A DNA stretch of 64,000 nucleotides from Variovorax sp. JS1663 (GTDB taxonomy: Bacteria > Pseudomonadota > Gammaproteobacteria > Burkholderiales > Burkholderiaceae_C): assembly GCF_002157355.1 (NCBI RefSeq), contig NZ_LYMK01000004.1:124001-188000 (forward strand), given 5' to 3'. Shown here in pieces: positions 9,487 through 18,345 of this stretch (position 1 is its first letter; every line of letters begins with the position of its first letter). A program made the translations under genes and the position numbers. The notes beneath the pieces were generated by a model. The model did not search any database, was not told the DNA's origin, and saw only the letters and a list, made by a program, of their open reading frames with translations.

Positions 9487-10566
9487 TCAGAGCTTCTGCT
9501 GCTGCATGAAGCGATCAAAGGTGCCCTCGGTGAAACGGAACCAGGCGTTCTGGTCGGCCAGGAACTTGGCCCAGTCGCCGTAGATCTTCTTCCACTCGGG
9601 GTTGGTGTTGTTCAGATCCGCATAGATCTGCTGGGCCGACTTGAAGGCCGCGTTCATCACGTCCTGCGTGAAGGGCTTGAGCTGCGTGCCCGAGCCGACC
9701 AGCTGCTTCAGCGCGATGGGGTTGCGCGCGTCGTACTTGGCGGTCATCGTGATGTTGGCATGCGCGGCCGCGGCCTCGACGATGGCCTTGTACTCGGCCG
9801 GCAGGCCTTCCCAGGCCTTGGTGTTGATGTAGAAGTCGAGCTGCGGGCCGCCTTCCCACCAGCCGGGGTAGTAGTAGAACTTGGCGACCTTGTTGAAGCC
9901 CAGCTTCTGGTCGTCATAGGGGCCGACCCATTCGAGCGCGTCCAGGGTGCCCTTCTCCAGCGCGGGGTACAGATCGGCGCCGGGGATGGACTGCGGGATC
10001 ACGCCGAAGGGCTCGAGCACCTTGCCCGCGAAGGGGTTGGTGCGGAACTTCAGGCCCTTGAGGTCGGCGACCGACTTGATCTCCTTGCGGAACCAGCCGC
10101 CCATCTGCGCGCCGGTGTTGCCGCCGGGCAGGTTGATGATGTTGTACTTGGCGTAGAAGGCGCGCATCAGCTTCAGGCCGTTGCCCTCGTACATCCAGGC
10201 GTTCATCTGGCGGGTGTTCATGCCGAAGGGCACCGCGCAGCCGAGGCAGAAGGTCGGGTCCTTGCCGTAGAAGTAGTAGGGGGCCGTGTGGGCCATCTCG
10301 ACCGAGGCGTTCTGCACGCCATCCACCACGCCGAAAGCGGGCATCAGCTCGCCGCCCGCGTGCACCGAGATCTGGAACTTGCCACCCGTCGCGTCGCTCA
10401 CCTGCTTGGCGAAGACCTCGGCCGTCCCGTAGATCGTGTCCAGCGACTTGGGGAAGCTGGAGGCGAGGCGCCAGCGCACTGCTGCCTGCGCATGGACTGC
10501 GGGCGCGATGCCGGCAGCGAGGACGCCGGCGATGCCTGCGTTTTTGATGAGGGAACGACGATCCAT
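9487..10566 (-). CDS. TRAP transporter periplasmic binding protein (DctP type)
   Basis: The solute-binding subunit that hands substrate to the DctQM permease. The 359-residue protein starts at ATG 10566, chosen because GGAG lies nine bases upstream; an ATG at 10587 would add seven residues. The N-terminus (MDRRSLIKNAG, hydrophobic stretch, HAQA) looks like a twin-arginine signal peptide with cleavage after about residue 28. The family region FRTNPFAGKVLEPFG contains the conserved Arg that usually binds the substrate carboxylate. It is convergent with the permease genes rather than in their operon, an uncommon layout. Confidence 0.92.
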   Translation of the reverse strand: MDRRSLIKNAGIAGVLAAGIAPAVHAQAAVRWRLASSFPKSLDTIYGTAEVFAKQVSDATGGKFQISVHAGGELMPAFGVVDGVQNASVEMAHTAPYYFYGKDPTFCLGCAVPFGMNTRQMNAWMYEGNGLKLMRAFYAKYNIINLPGGNTGAQMGGWFRKEIKSVADLKGLKFRTNPFAGKVLEPFGVIPQSIPGADLYPALEKGTLDALEWVGPYDDQKLGFNKVAKFYYYPGWWEGGPQLDFYINTKAWEGLPAEYKAIVEAAAAHANITMTAKYDARNPIALKQLVGSGTQLKPFTQDVMNAAFKSAQQIYADLNNTNPEWKKIYGDWAKFLADQNAWFRFTEGTFDRFMQQQKL

Positions 10567-10590
10567 TGAGGTTGACTCCGAGTGCATGGG

Positions 10591-10620
10591 AAAAACAAGA
10601 ACGCGGCTCGTGGCCGCGTT
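10591..10620 (-). terminator. Intrinsic terminator downstream of dxs, in the dctP leader
   Basis: On the minus strand the stem AACGCGGC/GCCGCGTT (10620-10613 with 10607-10600, five-base loop) is followed by CTTGTTTTT. It lies 40 bases after the dxs stop and 25 bases before dctP ATG. A TACAAT box at 10651-10646 lies upstream of it, so if that is the dctP promoter the hairpin would sit in the dctP leader. Confidence 0.7.
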
Positions 10621-10659
10621 GCCGACTCTTGTCGAGGCAGCGGGGATTGTAAAAAGTGC

Positions 10660-12564
10660 TTACATGGCGCCAGGGCGGGTTTTCCCTGCGGACATGTTCG
10701 CGGCTTCGGCCACGCCGAAGCGCTCGCGGATCGAGCGCTCGATGCCGGCCGCGTCGAGCCCGATGCTGGCCAGCAGCCTGGCCGGATCGCCATGTTCGAT
10801 GAAGCGATCGGGCAGGCCCAGCTGCAGCACGGGGCGCTGCACGTCGGCGGCCTGCAGGGCCTCGAGCACCGCGCTGCCGGCGCCGCCCATCACCGAGCCT
10901 TCTTCCAGCGTGACGATGCAATCGTGCGTGGCCGCGGTCTGCAGCAGCAGTTGAACGTCCAGCGGCTTGACCCAGCGCATGTTGAGCACCGTGGCATCGA
11001 GCGCCTCGGCCGCGGCCAGCGCCGGATGGAGCAAGGTGCCGAAGGCGAGGATGGCGATGCGCTGTCCCCGGCGCCGCAGCTCGCCCTTGCCGAAGGGCAG
11101 CGCCTCGAGGCCGGGCTTCGTCGGCACACCGGCGCCCGCGCCGCGCGGATAGCGCACCGCGACCGGGTGGTCCTGCGCGAAGGCGCTGGACAGCAGTTCG
11201 CGGCATTCCGCCTCGTCGGCCGGGCAGGCCAGGCTCATGTTCGGGATGCAGCGGATGAAGGCGATGTCATACGCACCCGCATGCGTCGCCCCGTCGGCGC
11301 CGACCAGGCCGGCGCGGTCGAGCGCGAAGACCACCGGCAGCTTCTGGATCGCCACGTCGTGGATCATCTGGTCGTAGGCGCGCTGCAGGAAGGTCGAGTA
11401 GATCGCGACCACCGGCTTGAGCCCCTCGCAGGCCAGGCCCGCGGCGAAGGTCACGGCATGCTGCTCGGCGATGCCGACGTCGTGGTAGCGGTCGGGGAAG
11501 CGCTGCTCGAACTCCACCAGCCCAGAGCCCTCGCGCATCGCCGGCGTGATGCCGACCAGGCGGCTGTCCTGCGCCGCCATGTCGCACAGCCAGTGGCCGA
11601 AGACCTGGGTGAAGGTCTGCTTGGGCGCGGTGGCGGGCTTGACCAGGCCGATGGCCGGATCGAACTTGGAGGGCCCGTGGTAGGCCACCGGGTCGGCCTC
11701 GGCCAGCTTGTAGCCCTGCCCCTTCTTCGTGACCACGTGCAGGAACTGCGGACCATGCAGGTGCTTGAGGTTCTCCAGCGTGGGCACCAGGGAGTCGAGA
11801 TCGTGCCCGTCGATCGGGCCGACGTAGTTGAAGCCGAACTGCTCGAACAGCGTGGCCGGCACCACCATGCCCTTGGCATGCTGCTCCAGGCGCTTGGCCA
11901 GCTCGAACAGCGGCGGCGCCTTGCGCAGCACGGTCTTGCCCACGTTCTTGGCCGCGGCGTAGAAGTTGCCGCTCATCAGCTGCGCGAGGTAGCGGTTGAG
12001 CGCGCCCACCGGCGGGCTGATCGACATGTCGTTGTCGTTGAGGATGACCAGCAGCTTGCAGTCCTGCACGCCCGCGTTGTTGAGCGCCTCGAAGGCCATG
12101 CCGGCGGTCATCGCGCCGTCGCCGATGATGGCCACCGCATGCCGGTCTTCGCCCTTCTGCTTCGCCGCCAGGGCCATGCCGAGCGCGGCCGAGATGCTGG
12201 TGGAGGAATGCGCGGTGCCGAAGGTGTCGTACTCGCTCTCGGTGCGCTGCGGAAAGCCGGAGATGCCGCCGATCTGCCGCAGCGAGGGCATGCGCTCGCG
12301 CCGGCCGGTGAGGATCTTGTGCGGGTAGGTCTGGTGGCCCACGTCCCACACCAGCCGGTCGTGCGGCGTGTTGAACACGTGGTGCAGCGCGACGGTGAGT
12401 TCCACCGTGCCCAGGTTGGAGCTCAGGTGGCCGCCGGTGCGCGAGACGTTGTCGAGCACGCAGCTGCGCACCTCGTCGGCCAGCTGCTTGAGCTGGGCGC
12501 GGTCGAACTGGCGCAGGGCGGAGGGATCGTGGATCGTGGGAAGCAGAGGGGCCATGGTTGTCAT
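10660..12564 (-). CDS. dxs: 1-deoxy-D-xylulose-5-phosphate synthase
   Basis: This thiamine-diphosphate enzyme condenses pyruvate and glyceraldehyde 3-phosphate in the first step of the MEP isoprenoid pathway. From ATG 12564 the protein is 634 residues, standard length. The TPP-binding motif runs from GDG (148-150) to NDN (176-178); the conserved His region GGHLSSNLG is at 44-52 and the transketolase central domain [13 protein letters not shown] is intact. ATG 12564 overlaps the ispA stop (ATGA), so it is translationally coupled; MAPLLPT at 12555 is an alternative start. It is the last gene of xseB-ispA-dxs. Confidence 0.97.
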   Translation of the reverse strand: MTTMAPLLPTIHDPSALRQFDRAQLKQLADEVRSCVLDNVSRTGGHLSSNLGTVELTVALHHVFNTPHDRLVWDVGHQTYPHKILTGRRERMPSLRQIGGISGFPQRTESEYDTFGTAHSSTSISAALGMALAAKQKGEDRHAVAIIGDGAMTAGMAFEALNNAGVQDCKLLVILNDNDMSISPPVGALNRYLAQLMSGNFYAAAKNVGKTVLRKAPPLFELAKRLEQHAKGMVVPATLFEQFGFNYVGPIDGHDLDSLVPTLENLKHLHGPQFLHVVTKKGQGYKLAEADPVAYHGPSKFDPAIGLVKPATAPKQTFTQVFGHWLCDMAAQDSRLVGITPAMREGSGLVEFEQRFPDRYHDVGIAEQHAVTFAAGLACEGLKPVVAIYSTFLQRAYDQMIHDVAIQKLPVVFALDRAGLVGADGATHAGAYDIAFIRCIPNMSLACPADEAECRELLSSAFAQDHPVAVRYPRGAGAGVPTKPGLEALPFGKGELRRRGQRIAILAFGTLLHPALAAAEALDATVLNMRWVKPLDVQLLLQTAATHDCIVTLEEGSVMGGAGSAVLEALQAADVQRPVLQLGLPDRFIEHGDPARLLASIGLDAAGIERSIRERFGVAEAANMSAGKTRPGAM

Positions 12565-13487
12565 CGGTCGCGGTCCACGACCATGTGGGCCAGCGCGCGC
12601 AGCGCGCCGGTGTCGGCCAGGGCGCTGCGGTCGAGCGCGGCGAGCGCCTGGGCCAGCAGCGTGCGGGCCTCGGCGCGCGCGCCGTCGAGCCCGAGCAGGG
12701 AAACGTAAGTGGGCTTGTCGCTCGCCGCATCCTTGCCGGCGGTCTTGCCCAGGGTCTGCGAATCGGCGGTGACGTCGAGGATGTCGTCCACCACCTGGAA
12801 GGCCAGGCCGATGGCGGCGCCGTAGTCGCGCAGCGCCTGCAGCGCGGCCGGCTCGACGACCCCGGCGCAGGCCGCGCCCATCTCGACGCTGCCTTGCAGC
12901 AGCGCGCCGGTTTTCATGCGGTGCATCTCGCGCAGCTGGGCTTCGTCCAGCGCGAGCCCGACGCTGGCCAGGTCGATCGCCTGGCCGCCGGCCATGCCCT
13001 GGCTGCCGGCCGCGCGCGCAAGCAGGCGGCACAGGCGCGCCTGCACCGCAGGCGCGATGGCGCCGTCGTCAGGCGTGAGCAGCTCGAAGGCGAGCGCCTG
13101 CAGCGCATCGCCCGCGAGCAGTGCATCGGCCTCGCCGAACTTCACGTGCACCGTGGGCTTGCCACGGCGCAGCACGTCGTTGTCCATGCACGGCAGGTCG
13201 TCGTGCACCAGGGAATAGGCATGGATCAGCTCGACGGCGCAGGCGGCGCGCAGCGCGGCCGCGCCCTGCCCCCCCACCGCCTCGCTGGCCGCGAAGACCA
13301 GCAGGGGCCGCAGGCGCTTGCCGCCGTCGAGCACGGCGTAGCGCATGGCATCGCCCAGCAGCACCGGCGCATCGACGCCGACCCATTGCGAGAGCGCGGC
13401 CTCGACCTGCGACAGGCGCGGATCGCTCCACGCGGCCAGGCGCTGCGCGTCCCAGCGCAGGCGATCCACGACGGCAGCCGCGCTCAT
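12561..13487 (-). CDS. ispA: Farnesyl (polyprenyl) diphosphate synthase IspA
   Basis: A trans-prenyltransferase that builds farnesyl diphosphate from IPP and DMAPP. The 308-residue protein carries the first aspartate-rich motif DDLPCMDND at residues 96-104 and the second (DDILD) near residue 235, with GGKRLRP at 55-61. The start overlaps the xseB stop by four bases and its own stop overlaps dxs, so the three genes form one tightly coupled operon, a common arrangement in proteobacteria. Confidence 0.95.
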   Translation of the reverse strand: MSAAAVVDRLRWDAQRLAAWSDPRLSQVEAALSQWVGVDAPVLLGDAMRYAVLDGGKRLRPLLVFAASEAVGGQGAAALRAACAVELIHAYSLVHDDLPCMDNDVLRRGKPTVHVKFGEADALLAGDALQALAFELLTPDDGAIAPAVQARLCRLLARAAGSQGMAGGQAIDLASVGLALDEAQLREMHRMKTGALLQGSVEMGAACAGVVEPAALQALRDYGAAIGLAFQVVDDILDVTADSQTLGKTAGKDAASDKPTYVSLLGLDGARAEARTLLAQALAALDRSALADTGALRALAHMVVDRDR

Positions 13488-13747
13488 TCCGCCGTCCAGG
13501 CCTTGAGGCCGTTCGCGTCGAGCACCTTGATCTGATCCTCGACCGCCTGCAGCCTGTCGCGGCAGAAGGCCAGGAGGGCCGCGCCCCGCTGGTAGCTGCC
13601 CAGTAGTTGGTCGAGCGGCAGTTGTCCCGATTCGAGTTCGGCCACCAGCTGTTCGAGTTCCTGGAGCCCGGCTTCGTAACTCGCGGGCTGGGGCGCCGCC
13701 TGGGGGGCGTCCAGCGAGGCCGGTGTTTGGGGGGAAGGCTTGGGCAT
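13484..13747 (-). CDS. xseB: Exodeoxyribonuclease VII small subunit
   Basis: The small subunit of exonuclease VII, a helical-hairpin protein that binds the large subunit XseA. The 87-residue product starts at ATG 13747 ([10 protein letters not shown]); the core [20 protein letters not shown] and the segment [15 protein letters not shown] are family signatures. The acidic C-terminus overlaps the ispA start. The frame is open upstream to 13999 but that part covers the divergent promoter and is not family-like. Confidence 0.93.
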   Translation of the reverse strand: MPKPSPQTPASLDAPQAAPQPASYEAGLQELEQLVAELESGQLPLDQLLGSYQRGAALLAFCRDRLQAVEDQIKVLDANGLKAWTAE

Positions 13748-13877
13748 GCGGGGACGAAGATGCAAACCGGGCATTTTAGGACCGCGCACCACCAGAGGGC
13801 CGGCCACGCGTCTGGCGCAAGTGAAGCCCTCCCCGGACGCCCGGGTAAAGCCACGGGCATTCCTATTTTTCCCGGGG

Positions 13878-13883
13878 TACAAT
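13878..13883 (+). promoter_or_regulatory. Likely -10 box for the Rieske oxygenase gene
   Basis: TACAAT lies in an otherwise GC-rich spacer after an AT-rich patch (ttcctattttt, 13860-13870), about 115 bases before ATG 13998. No good -35 is seen. The 13748-13997 spacer also has to hold the divergent xseB promoter. Confidence 0.4.
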
Positions 13884-13997
13884 CGCCCGCTCTCGCGCCG
13901 GCGCCCGCCGGCGATCTTCTCCTCCGGGCCGCCCACCCCTCTTCGGCGGCGCCACTTTCCGTTCTTTCTCCCTGTGGGGAGCTTGGTCAGGTCACCC

Positions 13998-15131
13998 ATG
14001 TCTGATTTAAGTCTTCAACTGCAGCAGGCCTCGAGCCAACTCCCGGTTTCCGCGTACTTCGACGAGGCGCTCTACGCCCGCGAGCTGCAAACCCTTTTCG
14101 CCGGCGGACCGCGCTACGTCGGGCACCGCCTCGCGGTGCCGGAACCGGGCAACTTCCACACCCTGCCGCAGGAGCAGCAGGGCCGTGCGCTGGTCCACAC
14201 GCCCAAGGGCGTGGAGCTGATCTCCAACGTGTGCCGCCACCGGCAGGCGCTGATCCTGCAGGGCCGCGGCGAGCTCGACGTGCGCACCGGCGGCAACATC
14301 GTGTGCCCGCTGCACCGCTGGACCTATGCGGCGGCCGATGCGCGCACCACGGGCAAGCTGATTGGCGCACCCCACTTCGCGCAGGACCCGTGCCTGGACC
14401 TGCAGAACTACCCCCTGACCGAATGGAACGGCCTGCTGTTCGAGCAGAGCCCGGAGAGCCGCCGCAACGTCGCGGCGGACCTGGGCCGCCTCGGCCCGCG
14501 CACGGACCTCGACTTCGAGGGCTATGCGCTGGACCGCGTCGAGCTGCACGAGTGCAACTACAACTGGAAGACTTTCATCGAGGTCTACCTGGAGGACTAC
14601 CACGTCGGCCCCTTCCATCCCGGCCTCGGGAGCTTCGTCACCTGCGACGACCTGCGCTGGGAGTTCGGCCACCATCACTCGGTGCAGACGGTGGGCGTGG
14701 CCAACCGCCTGGGCCGCGCGGGCAGCCCGGTCTACCAGAAGTGGCAGGAGGCCCTGCTGAAGTACCGCGAGGGCAAGCCGCCCAAGTACGGTGCGATCTG
14801 GCTGACCTACTACCCGCACGTGATGATCGAGTGGTACCCGCACGTGCTCACCGTCTCGACCCTGCACCCGATCGGCCCGCAGAAGACGCTCAACATGGTG
14901 GAGTTCTTCTACCCCGAGGAGATCGTCGCCTTCGAGCGCGAGTTCGTCGAGGCGCAGCAGGCCGCCTACATGGAGACCTGCGTGGAGGACGACGAGATCG
15001 CCGAGCGCATGGACGCCGGCCGCCGCGCGCTGATGCAGCGCGGCGACGATGAGAGCGGCCCCTACCAGAGCCCGATGGAAGACGGCATGCAGCAGTTCCA
15101 CGAGTGGTACCGCCGCGAGATGAAGTTCTAG
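13998..15131 (+). CDS. Rieske non-heme iron oxygenase, large (alpha) subunit
   Basis: A 377-residue ring-hydroxylating-oxygenase alpha-subunit-like protein. The Rieske [2Fe-2S] motif is C79-X-H81 ... C103-X2-H106, and the mononuclear iron site is visible as EDYHVGPFH with H202 and H207. The start [10 protein letters not shown] at 13998 was chosen because it begins the alignment-like region; the frame is open further upstream through the promoter. There is no beta subunit, ferredoxin or reductase next to it, so electron partners must be elsewhere. Relatives include choline/carnitine-type and quaternary-ammonium monooxygenases; substrate unknown. Confidence 0.88.
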   Translation: MSDLSLQLQQASSQLPVSAYFDEALYARELQTLFAGGPRYVGHRLAVPEPGNFHTLPQEQQGRALVHTPKGVELISNVCRHRQALILQGRGELDVRTGGNIVCPLHRWTYAAADARTTGKLIGAPHFAQDPCLDLQNYPLTEWNGLLFEQSPESRRNVAADLGRLGPRTDLDFEGYALDRVELHECNYNWKTFIEVYLEDYHVGPFHPGLGSFVTCDDLRWEFGHHHSVQTVGVANRLGRAGSPVYQKWQEALLKYREGKPPKYGAIWLTYYPHVMIEWYPHVLTVSTLHPIGPQKTLNMVEFFYPEEIVAFEREFVEAQQAAYMETCVEDDEIAERMDAGRRALMQRGDDESGPYQSPMEDGMQQFHEWYRREMKF

Positions 15132-15138
15132 CCGGAGG

Positions 15139-16071
15139 ATGCAAGCCCTCTGGATGGTCCTCGCGGCGCTGATCTTCGCCACCATGGGGGTGTGCGTGAA
15201 GATCGCGTCGGACTGGTTCACGAGCGCCGAGCTGGTCTTCTATCGGGGGCTGATCGGCATGCTCTTCATGTGGGCGCTGGCGCGGCAACGCGGCCTGTCG
15301 CTTGCCACGTCCTACCCCGGCATGCATGCCTGGCGCAGCCTGATCGGCGTGTTCTCGATGGGCGCCTGGTTCTACGCCATCGCCCACCTGCCGCTGGCCA
15401 CCGCGATGACGCTCAACTACATGAGCAGCGTGTGGATCGCCGCCTTCCTCGTCGGCGGCGCCCTGCTGGCCTGGGTGCCGGTACCCGGCCGCGACGGCCG
15501 CGTGGCGCGCCCGCCGCTGCAGGGCCCGCTGGTGCTCACCGTGCTGGCCGGCTTCGGCGGCGTGGTGTTGATGCTCAGGCCCTCCGTCGACGGCAGCCAG
15601 GGCTTCGCCGGACTCGTGGGCCTGATGTCGGGCCTGACCGCCGCCTTCGCCTACATGCAGGTGGTCGCGCTCTCGCGCGTGGGCGAGCCCGAATCGCGCA
15701 CGGTGTTCTATTTCGCGGTGGGCTCCGCGGTGGCCGGCGGGCTCGTCACGCTGTTCGGCAACGCCACGCCCTGGGCCGAGTGGACCTGGCAGCATGGCCT
15801 GTGGCTGCTGCCGGTGGGCGTGCTCGCAGCGCTGGGCCAACTGTGCATGACGCGCGCTTATGCCACCGCCAAATCGCAGGCAGGCACGCTGGTGGTCGCC
15901 AACCTGCAGTACTCGGGCATCGTCTTCGCGGCGGTCTACAGTGTGGTGCTGTTCGGTGACCGTATCGACGCCGCCGGCTGGGCCGGCATGGTGCTGATCG
16001 TCGGCAGCGGCATCGCCGCCACGGTGCTGCGCCAGCGCTCGCTGCCCAAGGCGCCCGCGGAAGAACATTGA
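15139..16071 (+). CDS. EamA/DMT-family transporter
   Basis: An inner-membrane drug/metabolite transporter-superfamily protein of 310 residues with ten hydrophobic helices in two EamA repeats. The second repeat begins near LSGLTAAFAYMQVVALSRVGEPE and the signature GALLAWVPVPG region links the halves. It starts seven bases after the Rieske gene; the GGAGG sequence directly abuts ATG 15139, so initiation is probably coupled or uses the in-frame ATG 15154. Substrate (metabolite efflux or uptake) is unknown. Confidence 0.87.
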   Translation: MQALWMVLAALIFATMGVCVKIASDWFTSAELVFYRGLIGMLFMWALARQRGLSLATSYPGMHAWRSLIGVFSMGAWFYAIAHLPLATAMTLNYMSSVWIAAFLVGGALLAWVPVPGRDGRVARPPLQGPLVLTVLAGFGGVVLMLRPSVDGSQGFAGLVGLMSGLTAAFAYMQVVALSRVGEPESRTVFYFAVGSAVAGGLVTLFGNATPWAEWTWQHGLWLLPVGVLAALGQLCMTRAYATAKSQAGTLVVANLQYSGIVFAAVYSVVLFGDRIDAAGWAGMVLIVGSGIAATVLRQRSLPKAPAEEH

Positions 16072-16084
16072 AGGAGCCTTCGCC

Positions 16085-16996
16085 ATGTACACGACCCTGA
16101 TCTCCGCCGACGAACTGATGGCCCTGCAGGCAAGCGGTGCGCCGCTGATGGTCTTCGACTGCAGCTTCGACCTGATGAAGCCCGAGGCGGGCGCGCAGCT
16201 GTACCACACGGCCCACATCCCCGGCGCGCACTACGCCAACCTGGACACCGACCTGAGCGCGAAGCACGGCGTGCCCAACGCCCGCGGCGAGGTCGTCGTG
16301 GCGCAGGCGGACGAAGGACCGCCGGCCTCGGGCGGCCGCCATCCCCTGCCCAGCCGCGAGAAGTTCGCCGCCTGGCTTTCCAACATCGGCTTCGCCAACG
16401 ACATGCAGGCGGTGGTCTACGACCGCAACGGCGCCAACTATTGCGGCCGACTCTGGTGGATGCTCAAGTGGATGGGCCACGAGGCGGTGGCCGTGCTCGA
16501 CGGCGGACTGCAGGCCTGGCAGGCCGCCGGCGGTGACGTGACCGGCCGCGAGGAGCCCGCGCGCTTCCAGTCGAACTTCATGGCCGGCCGGCCGCTGGCG
16601 AGCCTGGTCGACACGCGCACCGTCGCCGCGCACCTCGAGAAAACTGACCAGACCCTGATCGACGCACGCGCCGCCGTACGCTACCGCGGCGAGGTGGAAC
16701 CTCTGGACCCGATCGCCGGTCACATCCCGGGGGCCCTGAACCGGCCCTTCACCGAGAACCTCGGCCCCGACGGGAAATTCAAGCCGGCCGCGCAACTGCG
16801 CGCCGAATTCGAATCGCTGCTGGGGGGCCGCGACCCCACCACGGTCGTCCACCACTGCGGCAGCGGCGTCAGCGCCGTGCCGAACGTGCTGGCGATGCAG
16901 ATCGCCGGGCTCGGGCCGACCGCGCTCTATGCCGGCAGCTGGAGCGAATGGAGCAACACGCCGGGGCTGCCGACCCGGCAAGGTGCTGACGCATGA
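16085..16996 (+). CDS. sseA: Thiosulfate/3-mercaptopyruvate sulfurtransferase (SseA type)
   Basis: A tandem-rhodanese enzyme of 303 residues that moves sulfane sulfur to thiophilic acceptors through a persulfide on the active cysteine. The catalytic loop CGSGVS lies at residues 258-263; CGSG[VAT] rather than CRKG is the pattern associated with 3-mercaptopyruvate preference. The inter-domain segment AHIPGAHY and the C-terminal GSWSEWSN are intact. AAGGAG lies eight bases before ATG 16085, and the stop overlaps the next gene (ATGA). Confidence 0.92.
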   Translation: MYTTLISADELMALQASGAPLMVFDCSFDLMKPEAGAQLYHTAHIPGAHYANLDTDLSAKHGVPNARGEVVVAQADEGPPASGGRHPLPSREKFAAWLSNIGFANDMQAVVYDRNGANYCGRLWWMLKWMGHEAVAVLDGGLQAWQAAGGDVTGREEPARFQSNFMAGRPLASLVDTRTVAAHLEKTDQTLIDARAAVRYRGEVEPLDPIAGHIPGALNRPFTENLGPDGKFKPAAQLRAEFESLLGGRDPTTVVHHCGSGVSAVPNVLAMQIAGLGPTALYAGSWSEWSNTPGLPTRQGADA

Positions 16997-17541
16997 CATT
17001 TCTTTCGCGTGCCCTGGGCGCGCTCGCATTCATCGGCTTGGCGGCGACGCTGCCGCCAGCTGCCTCGGCACAGGCGCGCGCGCATGTGCATGGACAGATC
17101 AAGCTCGACATCGCGGTCGACGGACCGACCGTGGTGATCGAGATGGAATCGCCCCTGGACAACTTCGTCGGCTTCGAGCACGCGCCGAAGACCGATGCCG
17201 AGAAGAAGGCGGCCGACGACGCCGTCGCGCAGTTGCGCGCAGCCGACCAGCTCTTCAAGATCGACCCGGCCGCCAACTGCAAGCTCGGGCCGGTCAACCT
17301 TCGCTCCGCGGCGCTCGGGCTGGGCAAGGCTGAAGCAGGCACGGAAGGGCACGCCGACCTGGACGGCAGCTTCGCCTTCAACTGCACCAAGGCGACGGAG
17401 GCCAAGTTCATCGAGCTGGGCCTCTTCAGCGCCTTCAAGGGGCTGCGGCAGATCGACGCGCAGATCGTCACGCCGGACGGCCAGTCCAAGCGCAGCCTCA
17501 AGCGTCCGAACGCGCGCCTGAGCTGGGGCGGCGGCAAGTGA
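16993..17541 (+). CDS. DUF2796 / ZrgA-family periplasmic protein
   Basis: An exported 182-residue protein with a signal peptide (about residues 1-27, ending ASAQA) and a mature start RAHVHGQIKLDIAVDG, the family hallmark of DUF2796. The family includes ZrgA of the Vibrio ZrgABCDE zinc-acquisition system. Two cysteines (in AANCKLG and AFNCTKA) are conserved-looking. It overlaps the sulfurtransferase gene by four bases and is followed, after a repeat-bearing 96-base spacer, by an ABC ATPase, a permease and a DUF3299 protein, the same partners seen in zrg-type loci. Confidence 0.82.
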   Translation: MTFLSRALGALAFIGLAATLPPAASAQARAHVHGQIKLDIAVDGPTVVIEMESPLDNFVGFEHAPKTDAEKKAADDAVAQLRAADQLFKIDPAANCKLGPVNLRSAALGLGKAEAGTEGHADLDGSFAFNCTKATEAKFIELGLFSAFKGLRQIDAQIVTPDGQSKRSLKRPNARLSWGGGK

Positions 17542-17562
17542 TGTGAGCGCCGCCCGGCCGCC

Positions 17563-17636
17563 CGAAGGCGCTCGCCCCCTCCTTCAGGAGGGGGTGCGCG
17601 AAGTACACGAAGTGACGAGCCTCGGGGAGGCCATCC
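17563..17636 (+). repeat. Intergenic GC-rich repeat, copy B
   Basis: Contains the hairpin gccccctccttcaggagggg, then gcgaagtacacgaagtgacgagcctcggggaggcc. It is related to copy A (1108-1168) and the reverse copy C (33743-33815). The end of the repeat supplies GGGGAGG, which is the ribosome site for the ABC ATPase starting at TTG 17638. Confidence 0.6.
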
Positions 17637-17637
17637 C

Positions 17638-18345
17638 TTGAGCGCGGTTCTTCGCGCCGAGAACCTGCGCTTCGCCTGGCCCGGCGCCGCGGCGCCGTGC
17701 ATCGACATCGGATCGCTCGCGGTCGAAGCCGGCGAGGCCGTGTTCCTGCACGGGCCCAGCGGCTGCGGCAAGAGCACCCTGCTGTCGCTGCTGGCCGGGG
17801 TGCTGGTGGCCGATGCGGGCCGCGTCACGCTGCTGGGCGAGGACTGGTCCACGCTGTCGGGTGCGGCGCGCGACCGCCGACGCGTGGCGCACGTGGGCTA
17901 CATCTTCCAGCAGTTCAACCTGCTGCCTTATCTCAGCGTGCTCGACAACGTATTGCTGCCCTGCCGCTTTTCCGCACGGCGGCTCGCGCAGGCGCAGCGC
18001 GACGGCACCACCGCGCGCGACCAGGCGCAAGCGCTGCTGGAGCGCATGGGCCTGCCGGCCGCGCTGTGGAAGCGTCAGGCGCTGCAGTTGTCGGTCGGCC
18101 AGCAGCAGCGCGTGGCCGCGGCACGCGCGTTGATCGGCCACCCCGAGGTGGTGATCGCCGACGAGCCCACCTCGGCCCTGGACGAAGACCGGCGTGAAGC
18201 CTTCCTCGACGTGCTCGTCGAAGCCTGCAGCACCAACCGCAGCGCCCTGGTGTTCGTGAGCCATGATCAACGCATCGCGGCGCGCTTCGGGCGCCATGTG
18301 CTGCTGCCGGAAATCAACCGCGCGGCCGCGGGAGAGCCTGCATGA
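17638..18345 (+). CDS. ABC transporter ATP-binding protein (MacB/LolD-like)
   Basis: A 235-residue ABC ATPase. Walker A is GPSGCGKST (residues 39-47), the Q-loop FQQFN, a signature LSVGQQQR (canonical LSGGQ with G to V), Walker B VVIADEPT and switch FVSHD. The start is TTG 17638; GGGGAGG seven bases upstream supports it and no ATG fits. The stop overlaps the permease start. With the FtsX-like permease it forms a mechanotransmission-type ABC pair; the neighbouring ZrgA-like and DUF3299 proteins suggest involvement in metal (zinc) acquisition. Confidence 0.9.
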   Translation: MSAVLRAENLRFAWPGAAAPCIDIGSLAVEAGEAVFLHGPSGCGKSTLLSLLAGVLVADAGRVTLLGEDWSTLSGAARDRRRVAHVGYIFQQFNLLPYLSVLDNVLLPCRFSARRLAQAQRDGTTARDQAQALLERMGLPAALWKRQALQLSVGQQQRVAAARALIGHPEVVIADEPTSALDEDRREAFLDVLVEACSTNRSALVFVSHDQRIAARFGRHVLLPEINRAAAGEPA

